Positions 45,955 through 57,444 are shown, numbered from the stretch's first letter. The stretch: 64,000 nt of DNA from Timema cristinae (GCA_039000515.1 JBCFYV010000024.1:44470019-44534018), one strand, 5' to 3'. The notes: generated from the sequence alone by a model not told the origin. Translations and numbers: made by a program.

Positions 45955-46108
45955 AACCGGGCGTTTCTTTTTAGGATTTTCCCCACTTCTCCCCATGCAA
46001 ATGGAGGTGTATTTCCTCTACACACTTGGTTACTCATCCCTATAATTTTAATATAATTAACATGTAGCCTATGCGTAAAATCCGGACGAATAGTGAGACA
46101 CATTAAAA
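45955..46108 (+). repeat. SINE B 3' half, plus half of the pair
   Basis: TTTTTAGGATTTTCCCCACTTC, CCCCATGCAAATGGAGGTG and the tail GTAAAATCCGGACGAATAGTG. Confidence 0.6.
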
Positions 46109-47534
46109 AATAACCTTAGGTAATCTAAGAGTTTACACAAATATACTTTAATTGTATTTCATTAAAACTCAAAATATACTTAAAAATCAATTTCAACCAA
46201 ATACACATTTATTATTTGTATATTTTATTTGATAAGTAAGTAGAGATTATTATAAATCTACTAGCTCTAGTGATAATTTTGCACAAATTTATATAACTAA
46301 AAGGTTCCACTGTTCGAATTACATGTTTGAAGTTTTTTTTTAATATTCTTTCTTAATTTAAGCTATTTAAGATTGTTATATCTTTGAGTTGAATGATTAA
46401 AATGTTGATCAATCATAATAGGCCCACAACTCTAAGAAAAAATAACTTTCATTCGTGTCTTCTAATCACAGTGAGACAAATCCGAGGTTTTTATTTTGGG
46501 CTCTTGTTTTGCCATCACCCCGATTCGATCAGTGAGCCTAATGCTTAACTCACTGTTTGTCGTCTTTATTGCGCGTTCGCTATCGATTCCTAACGGTCCT
46601 TTTTCTGTCCCTTCTGTTATTTCCGGCATTGTATCTCATTTTCTCCGTATCCTTTCTCTTTCACTTTCTATAACACAGCTATGGTAATAAATTACACCGT
46701 CTTAACCCAATATTGAAATAAGGCAAGGACTGGCATAAAGAGAAGGTAAAAATAAAATAAAAAAAAAGCATCAGAACAAAAGAAGGTGAAAAAAATATTG
46801 GAAAGAGCTGAAAGGAGATCCATTTTTTTTTCTCTTTTCACCCCCAATGTTGAAACCAAAGTAGACCTAGCGTAGAAATTCAATTGTACATCTAGACAGA
46901 AAGACAGTGAGTTTTTACCCAATTTCCCTAACCACTCCTTTTTTGTATATATATAACTGTATAGCTGTCTATCTGGTATAAATTTTACGTTCGTGTAAAG
47001 CCAAATATATATATATAGTCACTTCTTTTGTTATCGCTCTTTGTGTGGTGTATTAATTAGGTTTCTACGTGGTGTCACAGAATGGGAGAGTTGAATAGAA
47101 AGGATTTATTCTTTCATCTCCAGTTTCAATACGGAGGACTTTTTAAAAAAAAAAAAATTGGAAATGCAAGAATTCATAAATATTTTAATTGATTTTCACA
47201 TTTTGATATATCTAAATTTTAGGGTTTTAAATAAATTTGCAAAAAAAAAAAAGTTTTCATATGAAGGAAAATGGTTTTGATTACGAAGTAATATTGATGA
47301 GAGAAGTTTAAAATTATTTTTTAAATCGGTTTCTACTTATTTCAAGATACTAGCAGAACAGAGAGGATAAAAGCTGGGAATGAAACTACGGGAAACTAAA
47401 ATCTGTACCTTTTGAAATTTTTGAACAGAAACATGTTATTCACTTATAAATTTTAAATTAACTTTTTCCTTCCTTGGTAATTAAGGTTAAAATAATAAAA
47501 AAAAAGTGCTTCTATTCCTATTAAAGAAAAAAGC
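46109..47534. other. Unannotated AT-rich stretch
   Basis: 46500-46680 is somewhat GC-richer with a 63-codon frame lacking motifs. AT runs near 46950-47015. No gene supported. Confidence 0.35.
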
Positions 47535-47720
47535 ATGGACCCTCTTGCCGGCCACAAACTCTGTCAAGAGCGCATCACTGTTAGCTTCCCTTGGACTCCC
47601 TTCAAAGATCTTGCTTGGCATGGGTCAACCAAAGTCCGGTACCGGCCGATGTCGTATTTCTGGCTGAAGATGGCACCTCGGTCGAAAAGTTGGGACAAGA
47701 AGTTTAGGAGCTTTTATGTA
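47535..47720 (-). pseudogene. Possible retroelement pol remnant
   Basis: This 190-bp island is markedly GC-richer than its flanks. On the minus strand one frame is open for about 40 codons, with the wording LFDRGAIFSQKYDIGR and RTLVDP. That recalls the linker ahead of the reverse transcriptase in Gypsy-class LTR retrotransposons (F..VFS....D.G......H.I). The frame is then broken by a stop. Similarity is loose and judged from memory. No LTRs or further pol motifs are seen nearby. The plus-strand 69-codon frame is taken as a shadow. Confidence 0.22.
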
Positions 47721-47747
47721 CCATATTCCGTCATTTCACTTTGACAA

Positions 47748-47785
47748 AAAATATATATATATATATATGCGTGTGTGTGTGTATG
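47748..47785. repeat. (TA)n(TG)n microsatellite
   Basis: ATATATAT.. followed by GCGTGTGTGTGTGTATGTG. Confidence 0.9.
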
Positions 47786-47994
47786 TGAATAACCTGAATA
47801 GGCAATAAAACACGGTGGTAAAAAAGATATTGAGAAATTCCACGAATTCTTACAGTTCTCCACAATACTTACTATATACATGGTAAGTTACGTATGTATT
47901 TACCGGAAATAAAAGATTATTTAAATAAAGTTGGCAATATTCACGAATTTCTCAATATTTTTTTTTTTACCCTTGTGACGGTTTTTTGTTTTGT

Positions 47995-48250
47995 TTTATT
48001 AGCACCCACCTCTCCTTACCTGTTTGGGTTATTCGCATATGTAATAATTACGCTAATTAGCGTGGCTGGATTAAGGTTTAATTTATAAAAAGTGCACTTG
48101 CATTTTCGTGAAAGGAAAGTGGGGAAACTATTATGGAAAAAAATACCCTCAAGTCTATCCGAACGGAATTTGAAGCCCGATCGTTCTGTGATCGACAGTC
48201 TAGTTTAACAGGAGAGTGACGCCTTAGACATTTCGACCACCAAAGAAAGT
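47995..48250 (-). repeat. SINE B, full length
   Basis: TTAGCACCCACCTCTCCTTACC tail, GTGCACTTGCATTTTCGTG centre, head GACGCCTTAGACATTTCGACC. Confidence 0.78.
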
Positions 48251-48299
48251 GTGAAGGTTATTAAATTGATTCAAGGCCTAATATAACCCTTATTGTTCA

Positions 48300-48465
48300 G
48301 CGAGTGGTCTAAGGCACCGACATTGTTTGGTTTGTCACTGATAATTTCAAGGCTCTAATCTTATACTGTGGTGTCACGAGGGTGGTTTCCCCCCTAAATG
48401 GTCTCTCATCTTCCTCCACAAAAATGCGGGAAGATTTTACCTTCTTCAACCTCACACTTTTGGCG
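48300..48465 (+). repeat. SINE B, diverged
   Basis: GAGTGGTCTAAGGCACCGAC (head), CCTAAATGGTCTCTCATC and CCTCCACAAAAATGCGGG (centre). It ends at a (GT)n run at 48463-48485. Confidence 0.65.
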
Positions 48466-48503
48466 TGTGTGTGTGTGTGTGTGTGATGTATGTATAATGT
48501 ATA

Positions 48504-48962
48504 TTAATAAACGATACTTAATAATGTATCATAATGTCTGGTAATTATGTTTTTATCAAGAAGGTGGGGGATCCTTTTTGAGAGCTTTATCTGAAAGCCA
48601 TTTCTATCAATTTTTCTCTTGTTTCTTTCGAATAGTGGCGTTAGATTTTGTGGTGTATAAAAGGAGCTATCGCTAAAACTCTTCAGTTCGTTTCGTCCCA
48701 GATGTGAACATAATTTTATTTTTTTCCAAGGGATGTATGTATTCCTGGAGGCAGGTGTTTTTTTTCTCTCTTCTTCTTCTTTCGCTGTTGGCAGCAAGGC
48801 GGAGAGGATTATAAGGTAAAAAAGATTATGGGTCTCGCGTAGAGTAAGTGACGGGGTCTTAAGATTCATGGGTTGAACCGGTCGTGATGTATGGGCGGTG
48901 TTATGAGAAGAGAGACTATGGGTAAAAATAAGAATGGTGGTAGAAAGGTTGGCTTGGAACAC
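48504..48962 (-). CDS. 152-codon open frame, hypothetical
   Basis: This is the longest frame in the window not explained by a repeat or an antisense exon. It runs ATG to stop without interruption in moderately AT-rich DNA. The product is Ser/Thr/Leu/Lys-rich with a short acidic-basic patch (KEEEERKK) near residues 61-68. I see no signal peptide, membrane span or domain. No SINE or MITE signature overlaps it. The plus strand is poor in TTA, CTA and TCA over this span, a composition effect that could by itself create the frame. No flanking splice sites were identified. Treat as unconfirmed. Confidence 0.2.
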   Translation of the reverse strand: MFQANLSTTILIFTHSLSSHNTAHTSRPVQPMNLKTPSLTLRETHNLFYLIILSALLPTAKEEEERKKTPASRNTYIPWKKIKLCSHLGRNELKSFSDSSFYTPQNLTPLFERNKRKIDRNGFQIKLSKRIPHLLDKNIITRHYDTLLSIVY

Positions 48963-49421
48963 ATTTGTAAAATTACATATAGCTTTCCTCTCAATTAGGA
49001 ATTTGTGACCATTATTTTAATTATTTTATCGAGATTGATAATGTGTGTAGTTTTTTTTTTTTTTTTGTATCTGTCAAATTCAAATCTTTCTGTGGAGATT
49101 CCATCATAGTTTGATCACCTCCTCTTTTCAGTTCGAAACCTTTAAATTTAATTTAGTAAAAAATACATTATATATTAACTTCTTATATACACTATTTATT
49201 GTGATTGTGAAAATTCTAATTAGAATTAATATGAATCTTGATGTTTTATTTGGCTCCGAACTAAAAAACCAGTAGGTCTTACAATTTTGTTAGTCTGCAC
49301 CTCTGGATTTTTATTCTATACATAAAATTTATGGTTAGATTAGTTGTGAAAGACTTGGAAAATTCTTAATATTATTTTAAATCACTCTAAAAATGCTCAA
49401 ATTGGATATCTTATTAATATC
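48963..49421. other. Unannotated; weak family R resemblance
   Basis: TATTGTGATTGTGAAAATTC followed by ATGAATCTTGATGTTTTAT (49198-49245) resembles the end of family R at 24555-24600. Otherwise nothing. Confidence 0.3.
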
Positions 49422-49435
49422 TACATGAGGGATAG

Positions 49436-49685
49436 AATACCCGCCTCGGTGGCGTAGTTGGCTAACGCGCTTGTGTTGAGCCCGACTGCTGAGGACGGGA
49501 GATCGAGGTTCGAATCTCGTCGGGTGAACTGGGGGGATTTCCTAAATGGTTTTCACTCTCCCCACGCAAATGCAGGTTCACTTCCTCTAATTTAACCTTC
49601 CCAATTCCTAATCCATTAGCGTAATTAGTACTTAAAGCGTATAACCCGAACGGGTAGTAAGACGTGGTGCTAAATATTTTATTAT
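49436..49685 (+). repeat. SINE D, full length
   Basis: Head CGCCTCGGTGGCGTAGTTGG, box B GGTTCGAATCTCG and complete tail. The TSD is TACATGAGGGATA (49422-49434) versus TACATGAGGAATA (49686-49698). Several G or C bases are missing from runs relative to sister copies (GACGGGAGATC, CTCCCCACGC). Confidence 0.9.
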
Positions 49686-49698
49686 TACATGAGGAATA

Positions 49699-50627
49699 AA
49701 ACAGTATTTGTTTCGTTGCAGGAAAATTGACATAATGATTCAATTGGAATTTTGAAAATTGATAGTACAATTTATATAAGCTTACGTGTTTTCAAAGAAA
49801 ATTCATTTGAAGTCACTGAATTTTGACAATTAGAAATTATACGTGATTTGGTACCTTATACAGCTATTTAGATGAAAATTTAGGGAAACATTTATATAAA
49901 GAAAATGTACCATTCACACAATGAACAAATACGTAAAAACTATATACAAAAATGTTAAAATTTTCTTAAGTCACCATTATTAGCTAAATACTCTTAAATA
50001 ATTAAAAAAAAAAATCATTCATCGTTGTTTATTTGTAAAACACGCCCCAATTACCCACACATACATACATCTATATCATTTTAGACAATTATTATTTTAT
50101 GCATTTAAGTTTTTTTTATTTGACATTATATAAGGAAACACATTTTCACACAAAACATTTGTGACGAAAGGGAATGCGATTATGATAAGTATTTTTACAA
50201 GGTCATTAGTTTTCTAGTTTTTTATATATCAGCTAAAATACTTATCTTGGTTATTGTCCCTTTACATCCCACCTTAACTATCTATTTTAACCACCATACA
50301 GGTTTTTTTAGATATTTATTTGGTAATTATATGTATTTATATGGTGGAAATCTAAACTAGTAAAGTCATATAACACGTTAGTTTATAGCAGAGAAGATAG
50401 AAATGTTGACAAAAGCTTGCTATTAAACCTGTGAAATGTCGACCACATTAATCTACCTCTGTTCTAGATATAGCCTGACGATAAAATGTATGTTATCATT
50501 TCCTGTGGGACAATCAAGGCTCTATCAAGTGGCAAGAACAAGTCACATAAACAAGTTTGATAAGCTCAGTATATACCCCGGGAACCATATTTCAACTATC
50601 TCATACACTTAAAATTAAGTCTCTTTA
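49699..50627. other. Unannotated AT-rich stretch
   Basis: Nothing recognised. Confidence 0.4.
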
Positions 50628-50880
50628 AACCACTTTGGTGGCCCGTAGTTTAAGGCGTCGTTCGCCAGTAGGCTATATTGCCGATGACAAAAATATCGAG
50701 GTTTTCAGCTAGGCCGGGTGTACTGAGGGTGGTTTGTCCAGAATGGTTTTATTTTCTCCCTCAACCCAAATGCTAGTACACTTCCTCTAAATATAACCTT
50801 CCTAATACCAAAAACCATAGGCGTAATTAGTACATAAGAGTATATCCTGAATGGGTAGCAAGACGTGGTGCTATAAAGAA
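50628..50880 (+). repeat. SINE B, full length
   Basis: ACTTTGGTGGCCCGTAGTTTAAGG head, GGCCGGGTGTACTGAGGGTGG junction, tail CCTGAATGGGTAGCAAGACG. Confidence 0.85.
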
Positions 50881-51004
50881 AAGTTTTGTTAAATATACAA
50901 ACACATACATAGACAGTATATATTTAAAAAAAAATAAAGCATTTTAATGAGAAATTTTAAAATATTTATTTGTTTGATTTTTTATAACCTTGAAAATTAA
51001 GGAA

Positions 51005-51195
51005 TCAGTCTCGTGTTGTCTAGTTAGCAGGTGACGGGGAGGTCTGCGTTTAAATTTCTGCGTAATAACTTGAGGTGTTATTTTCCTGAATGGTTTATCG
51101 CACTTTCCCCGTGAAAAATCGACAGTTTTTCCCATAAAATTATCCTCTCCTCAACACTGCATCATAGTGTAAATATGCAGCTAGTCCAAATGCAC
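51005..51195 (+). repeat. SINE B, diverged
   Basis: GTCTAGTTAGCAGGTGACGGGG, GAGGTGTTATTTTCCTGAATGG and CACTTTCCCCGTG. The tail is degraded. Confidence 0.6.
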
Positions 51196-51724
51196 ATAAA
51201 ACTATTAGTAAAAATGAAACCTTATAAAAGTATAAATTACTTTCTAAATAATAGAAATATTCAAATAATTTTACCATAACAAACTATAATAACATATGAA
51301 TTTCAGGCTATGATTTATTTTTGCATGGTATTAGTTTTTCGTTATTGATTTTATAATTTATAAAAAGTATATTTTTTGAGAGTTTAAAATCAAATTTATT
51401 AATTCAATTCACTCAACTTAGCTTTATAATACGAGTCATTTAACTAATTATCTTACCTTGCATCATTTAAAAAAGCAATATTTACAGTTGGTCAAGCATT
51501 AACCAATTATAACTATTCGATTTGTGCCGTTAATTAAACGATTCGTTAATGAGACTAAATGGTGGCACTAGGTATAAAAAAACTACATGTGGGAGAACTA
51601 CTACGCAATAGTTATCTGATTTTTAAACACAAAATTAATACAGTTGAAGATTAGTTAAAAAGTCGGTCTAAACATTATTATAACAGTAAATTTAAATCTA
51701 ACCAAAATATTTTTAGTGTACTGT
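51196..51724. other. Unannotated AT-rich stretch
   Basis: Nothing recognised. Confidence 0.4.
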
Positions 51725-52075
51725 GTGGGTTGAAAAGGGACGCAAGTATTTTTAAGTTTTTATAATAAAAAATTTTTTGGCTGAAAATAAATCAAATGCT
51801 TCTTCAATTTATATACTCGTATTTAGTATGCATTTTAGACACATTGTAATCTTAGAAATTCTTGAATATTTGTCATGGGTATCGTATAATTTGGCCATAA
51901 CTTTTTCTTAATTTAATTTTAAATGTTTCTGATCAATTCCTGAGACCTCCATGATACATATACAGTAACTGTTGCAATAACCATATGTGTATAATTAAAT
52001 TAGAAGTTTGGGGCTATCTACCGAAGCGGTATTTGATTTATTTTAGTAAAAAAAAATTCTTATTATTAAAATGGT
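51725..52075. mobile_element. Long-TIR MITE, copy 4
   Basis: Left GGCTGAAAATAAATCAAATGC and right CGGTATTTGATTTATTTTAG are inverted partners. The inner TTCTTGAATATTTGTCATGGG matches the 41.3-kb copy. Confidence 0.6.
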
Positions 52076-52544
52076 AAAATACGGACCTTAGCTCGAGTTT
52101 CCTTCTAGCACACTACAAATCAAATCAATCTTTAAAATCCAAATTGCTTTACAGATTATAAAATAATAGCTAAACCAACCTAGTTTTGTCAAAATATGAT
52201 TTTTTTTTATCATCCCATCTTGTAAAATAAACTGTTCAGGCTGTACGAGACGGTACGTATATACTTCCTTCTTGTTCTAGTCAAATATAGGCCTACTATA
52301 ATTTAGAATGCAGCTACAAGGAGAATGTGAAAGATTCTTTTAGCCACAAAATAGATTTGTGTAACTTTTTTTTTTTTACAGTTCGTCGTCTGCCAGAATA
52401 GTTAAAGGGATTTGGTCACAAACAAGACATAACACCTTGAGTGATGTTCGAGGGTATTTATTAAACAGTATGAAAGTCGGTACAACGTAATATTCACTAC
52501 TCCAGAGAATACTAATCGAAACTAAAACTCCTTTACCCGATTCA
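52076..52544. other. Unannotated
   Basis: GTCGGTACAACGTAATATTCAC at 52473-52494 recurs as GTCAGTACAACGTATTTAAC near 53270. Both are followed by a TACT-rich block, suggesting a shared 3' body of an unnamed SINE whose head is at 53152. Confidence 0.4.
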
Positions 52545-52783
52545 GTAGTCAAATGATCTAAAGGCAACGTTCTTGTGTTATACTTGCATGCTGATGATGT
52601 GGAGATTGGGGTTCGATTCTTGGTCGGATCTATTGAGGGTGATTTTTCCTAAGGGTTTCCCACTCTCCTTCAACGCAAATTCGGGGGTATTAATTATAAA
52701 ATGATTAATTCCTCATCTGTAGCTCATGATAGTAGTTATAATATATGCTTTTAATCTGATCAGGTAGTTAGACGCGGTGTATA

Positions 52784-52785
<2 letters not shown>
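52545..52785 (+). repeat. SINE B, full length, diverged
   Basis: CAAATGATCTAAAGGCAACG head, GGGGTTCGATTCTTGGTCGG box B, TTTTCCTAAGGGTTTCCCAC centre, tail TTAGACGCGGTGTATAAT merging into AT repeats. Confidence 0.78.

Positions 52786-52819
<34 letters not shown>
52778..52819. repeat. (TA)n microsatellite at a SINE tail
   Basis: AT alternation directly after the SINE B tail. Confidence 0.9.
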
Positions 52820-52825
<6 letters not shown>

Positions 52826-53151
52826 CAAATAGCCGAAGCTATTATTTATGCTTCTTAGCGAGGAATTCTCCATTTAGAAATCATATTCTGAAAATTGAAG
52901 AATTACACCTGAACATGGGAATTTAACCCGGGACCTTTGGTTATTTGATTCTTAAATATGCAATCCCTTACAATTATAATAATTGTACAAGTGGCAGCAT
53001 TAAGCCAACTATCAAGTCAAAGGTGGCTGGGTTATCTGATAGCTCGTGATCTTAATAAAAATCACACATTTGTAGCCGTCGATTTCCGCACGTCCATCAT
53101 AGACTCTGCCTTAAAATATGAGTGAAGAATGATCCTGGGAACGGGACGATT
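52820..53151. other. Unannotated
   Basis: A minus-strand box-B-like CGGGTTAAATTCCC occurs at about 52917. Nothing else recognised. Confidence 0.35.
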
Positions 53152-53222
53152 CCTGGATAGCTCAGTGGAAAGAGCATTGGCGTATTAAGCCAGAGGTCCC
53201 GAGTTCGATTTCCGTGTCCAGG
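53152..53222 (+). repeat. tRNA-like sequence, probably a SINE head
   Basis: A 7-bp acceptor stem forms (CCTGGAT with GTCCAGG), as do a D arm (GCTC/GAGC) and an anticodon arm (TTGGC/GCCAG, loop GTATTAA). The T stem (CCGAG versus TCCGT) pairs at only three of five positions and the loop does not start with the usual pyrimidine. The anticodon position reads ATT, rare in eukaryotic nuclear tRNAs. The following body (GTCAGTACAACGTATTTAAC) recurs at 52.47 kb, so a SINE head is likelier than a working tRNA gene. Confidence 0.55.
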
Positions 53223-54740
53223 TATCACTTTTCAATTTAATATATATATATATATTGAACAGTGTTAATGTCAGTACAACGTATTTAACTAGTACTCCTG
53301 AGGCTACTAATTGAGACTACAACAACGTTATAAGTGATTGCCACGTTAAATGCACGACAGAAAAACATGCCGGGAACTAGTAATTGTTTCAACACCAACA
53401 CACCAATAGTTTAACCGTTAAGAATGGGAGCCCCCTTCGTATCTCTTTTCTAAATCTCACGCACGTCAGATATGCCTGTCCTTATCCACAAGGCTGTAGC
53501 CAGGGTGTGGGGTTTGGGGGGGGACAACCCCCCCCCCTTAAGTCTTATGAATAAAATATACATGGCTTTATTTATGGTTCAAACCATATCAAAATTAAGA
53601 TACAAGTACAAATTAGGGGGCTGTCTTGCCATAAAAAGCACTTCAGAGAGCTTCTAGAGGTGTTTAACATTTATAATATTTCCTAGTCTTTGGAAGTATA
53701 TGTCCATCTAGAATAGGAAACAAGTAAAAAGTAATTTTGAAATACTACATATAAATACTGCCCGGATGAAAAATAGTAGACTAAGAGTGTATACTCGATA
53801 GTGGAAGAGGGTAAGTACTATCAGAGTATAACCATGTAAACAGGTTACCAACATTTTTCTAATCGTAGTTTCCTGAGTAAGCTTTCACTTATTATCACAT
53901 ACTAAGTCTGATAAGATAAAATTTATATAGTCCTTATACTCAATTGAGAGCGCTACATTATTATATTTATATTTATATTTGGTCGATGATGAAATTCTAC
54001 TAGTGGGTGAGAACCTCTCTACAAATTTAGCCGGGAAAGTTATTTTCGCATATCTTTCAGGGTTATTTTTACATTCCACAATTGACATGGGAAAGACGGC
54101 TTTACTTTCTTTCCGAAGAAAGTTATGCTACGGATTATTATTTCTAAAATTTACCTTCGATGTCAACTGAGTTTTTAATCGACGAACATTTGAGGTCCTG
54201 AGATGATCATTTTACCCCAAGATCACCGAGGTCGACTATGTTTATATAATGGTGGAAAATAACTTAATATATTTGTTAATTAGTTTCAACCACGTAACCC
54301 TCGTAACGAGGACAATAGATAAATGGAGGTTCCAACACATGTCAAAGCTTGCTCGATCCTGCAAGGTTTGCCAGCCTTTCAAAGCGAGAATGAATTAATT
54401 ACATTATGTTACGAGAGAGATAGTGGTAAAGGGTGGGGGGTGGGGGTAGGGGCTTCTCTTGTGTATTTATTACCGAGAATAGTCAAAGGTTACGTAATCA
54501 TACCTGAATAACTTTAAGTCTTCATTAGGGCATCATGCTTCGACATGAGACGTAGGCTTACAGACGAAATTTTAGATCAGTCATTTCAATTATTTTTTTA
54601 AAAGGTGTAAACAAATTTAATTCTGATAAAGAAAAATTATATATTAATCTACAGTAATTTGTTAGTGATTTTTCTAAGCTTAAAACACAATGTTTTTAAT
54701 TCGATTTAATAACACTATGAGTAAGCAGAATTGAGAGAAA
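53223..54740. other. Unannotated
   Basis: 53500-53540 has G8 and C9 runs near CTGTAGCCAGGGTGTGG, wording that recalls ends of hAT-type MITEs. Frames at 53979-54170 and 54323-54511 have no recognisable content. Confidence 0.35.
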
Positions 54741-54744
54741 AAGT

Positions 54745-54870
54745 TCACGTATTGGTTTATTGGAAAGCCATTTATCAAAAAAACACCCTCAGTATACCGG
54801 GACAAGGTTCGATCCCCAAGCTGCGCGTCACAGGAAAACGAGATTAAATTAGCTTGAGGTTTAGTTCGCG
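54745..54870 (-). repeat. SINE B fragment
   Basis: GAAAGCCATTTATCAAAAAAACACC, CAGTATACCGGGACAAGGTTC and GATCCCCAAGCTGCGCGTCAC. Confidence 0.6.
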
Positions 54871-55169
54871 TGCTCATTGATGAGGGTAGGAATAATTTAG
54901 TATCTGAATTCATCTGATGATTAAATTTATAGATAGATTTATGTATAGGTTAGTACTGAGATAAAATCCAAAAGTTTATAAAAGAAACTACGACGATATA
55001 TTGCAATAGCACCCAGATGTGTTTTTAATCTTTAGGAGAGTAAATTTTGAATCGCAGATAGTTTTAAATTTTGTACTTTTCTTACGATTTGGAATTTTAA
55101 AGGGCACTTCTGATGTGTGTTGGGGCATACCATTTGAATATAAAATCATAAGCCTGGTATTAATAAAAT
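54871..55169. other. Unannotated
   Basis: Nothing recognised. Confidence 0.4.
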
Positions 55170-55325
55170 TTTAAAAGCCACGTATTATTATACGACTATC
55201 ACGCTAATGTCTTAGGAATGAAGAAAGTTTAATTTAAAGGAAGTGTACGCGCATCTGCGGTAAGAGAGCGAGGAGAAAGCCAATTAGGGAAGACCAACCT
55301 CAGTACATCCTATAGGCTGACCTAC
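55170..55325 (-). repeat. SINE B, 3' half
   Basis: ATTATACGACTATCACGCTAATG, GGAAGTGTACGCGCATCTGCGG, CCAATTAGGGAAGACCAACC. The head is lost. Confidence 0.65.
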
Positions 55326-56313
55326 GTGTTTTTTTTTTCTACAGCCTTAATATTTCTCTTTGTATATAAAGTTCAAATACCTCCAATGATCTATCCTTGG
55401 ATTTAAAGTTGATATTTCTCTTTGGAGATCAAGTTTGGCAGAAAACAAAATTATACTATATTCTTGAGTAAATTATATTATTATAAAATAGTTGGGATTC
55501 ACGTGTATTTAAGACCTTAGTCTCATAATATATATGTCAAATTATAAAAACTTTCTGGGTACTCGAACGATTGCTTATAATAATAAATTCAAATCATTTG
55601 AAATGGCTACTAAACTAAAAACCATTTGAGTAGTTAATATACTAAAACGTATAGCCAGATTGAAAAAAATATGTACATACACCGTTCGGCATAGCTTCAA
55701 AGAATACCACTACAAAATTTCGTTAAAATTGGTAATATAATTTGACAGTTAACACTGAACATAGATCAAGACAGACAATTCCAAATGATCAAGTTAAAAC
55801 AAAACCTCTCTTCGCTCGGTCAACAAAATGTAATTTAAATTAGGGGGGGGGGGGGGGTGTTTCATTCCTTGTAGTTCCCATATTCTTACTTATATGACGT
55901 TCATATCAGAAGAACGTGAAAAGATATGTTTCACAAGTAAAGGGATAATAAATAACAAGTTATACAGACCTGAAAGTTTATTTCAGAATCTCACAATGAA
56001 ACCAGGATTTATGGATGTCTACCACTGTCCATTAGTATTTAGAAACCTAATATGAGTGGAATAAGAGAGAGAGAAGGTTGTGGGGTGATTGTAGTAAGGG
56101 TTGAAAGGAGGGGGGGGGGGGAGAATCAGTATGAGAGAAAGAAAGGCCGAGGATTGAGGATGATAGATCATCATAAAATAAACCTGTTGTTTCTATGATT
56201 CATGGAGGTGTGACGAGAGAGAAATTTCGTTCTTGTGACACGTGATGACACATCGTTTCTTCTTCTTCTTTATTATGTTACTTTCGTTACAGCTCTGGGA
56301 AACAACTGTGCAG
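55326..56313. other. Unannotated; poly-G runs
   Basis: G15 at 55843-55857 and G12 near 56110. No exon or repeat family recognised. Confidence 0.4.
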
Positions 56314-56327
56314 TACAAATAATCATA

Positions 56328-56601
56328 ACCCGCCTCGGTGGCGTAGTTGGCTAACGCGCTAGACGTGTTGAGCTCGACTGCTGAGGACGGGGAGATCGAG
56401 GTTTGAATCTCGGTCGGGTGAACTGGGGGTGGTTTTTCCTACATGATTTTCCACTCTCCCTCCACGCAAATGCATTTTCACTTCCTCTAATTCAACCTAC
56501 CCAATTCCTAATCTATTAGCGTAATTAGTATTTAAAGAGTATAACCCAAACGGGTAGTAAGACGCGGTGCTAAATATTATTATTATTATTATTATTATTA
56601 A
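56328..56601 (+). repeat. SINE D, full length, perfect 14-bp TSD
   Basis: Complete head, box B (GGTTTGAATCTCGG), centre and tail with (ATT)n. The TSD TACAAATAATCATA is at 56314-56327 and 56602-56615. Confidence 0.95.
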
Positions 56602-56683
56602 TACAAATAATCATAGACGTATAATAGATTAACCTTTTCCGCAAGATGAATCATCGCTTTTTCTTCTTCTCTTTGGGGACGCG

Positions 56684-56932
56684 GCAGTTGGCCTAAAAGG
56701 CATTTGGCCTAAAGGCATTTGGCCTAAAAATGAAACCAAAAGTCATTTGGCCTAAAAGGCATTTGGCCTAAAAGGCGTTTGGCCTAAAGGCGTTTGGCCT
56801 AAAGGCATTTGGCCTAAAAGGCATTTGGCCTAAAAGGCGTTTGGCCTAAAGGCGTTTGGCCTAAAGGCATTTGGCCTAAAGGCATTTGGCCTAAAAGGCA
56901 GTTGGCCTAAAGTCATTTGGCCTAAAATGTAA
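56684..56932 (+). repeat. TTGGCCTAAA minisatellite, ~14 units
   Basis: Units of 15-17 bp, GGC(A/G)TTTGGCCTAAA(A), are arrayed head-to-tail. A spacer (AATGAAACCAAAAG) occurs after the third unit. A four-unit block (ATTT, GTTT, GTTT, ATTT variants) is duplicated, giving a higher-order period of about 62 bp. Confidence 0.96.
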
Positions 56933-57442
56933 ATTTAAAACCTTCGGTTATCTTCGGAAAGTAAAAGGTACTGTTAGTTGTTTCATCTGAATATAGATAG
57001 CACAACTGATGCAAGGTAGTTACAATATTTCTAAAAACATTGACAATATCCTACATACAACTAGATCATTAGTTCACAAAACACTATATCACCTTTTTAT
57101 ATATAGATTTCCGATATTATTTCCTTGTTAATATATCTCACGGTCATAAAGTTAACGAAAAACAATAAGAAAATCCCATTCTCAGCATCGTTTACGCTCG
57201 GTAAAATTATATGCGTACATTCAAATTATGGGGACTTTTGACAACTTATTCCGAAAGGCAAAATGAAAGTGGAAACCAATATTCAACCCACCCACTTTAA
57301 GTTTGTCTGAAGTGACGCCCGATTTTCGTTTAGCGCTACTGAGATATATATGAACATATTTTTTTTTATCTATTGTATTAATAATTAATATATAAATAAT
57401 AGTGACGCATTAAATAAATTTTTCCAGTAAATATTACAATGG
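56933..57442. other. Unannotated AT-rich stretch
   Basis: Nothing recognised. Confidence 0.4.

Positions 57443-57444
<2 letters not shown>

Noticed and set aside
53152..53222. Functional tRNA gene
   Set aside because: Acceptor, D and anticodon arms form, but the T stem does not pair well. The ATT anticodon is unusual, and a body shared with 52.47 kb follows, as in a SINE.
56684..56932. CRISPR-like array
   Set aside because: Units are contiguous 15-17 bp repeats without unique spacers, in a eukaryotic context; it is a minisatellite.
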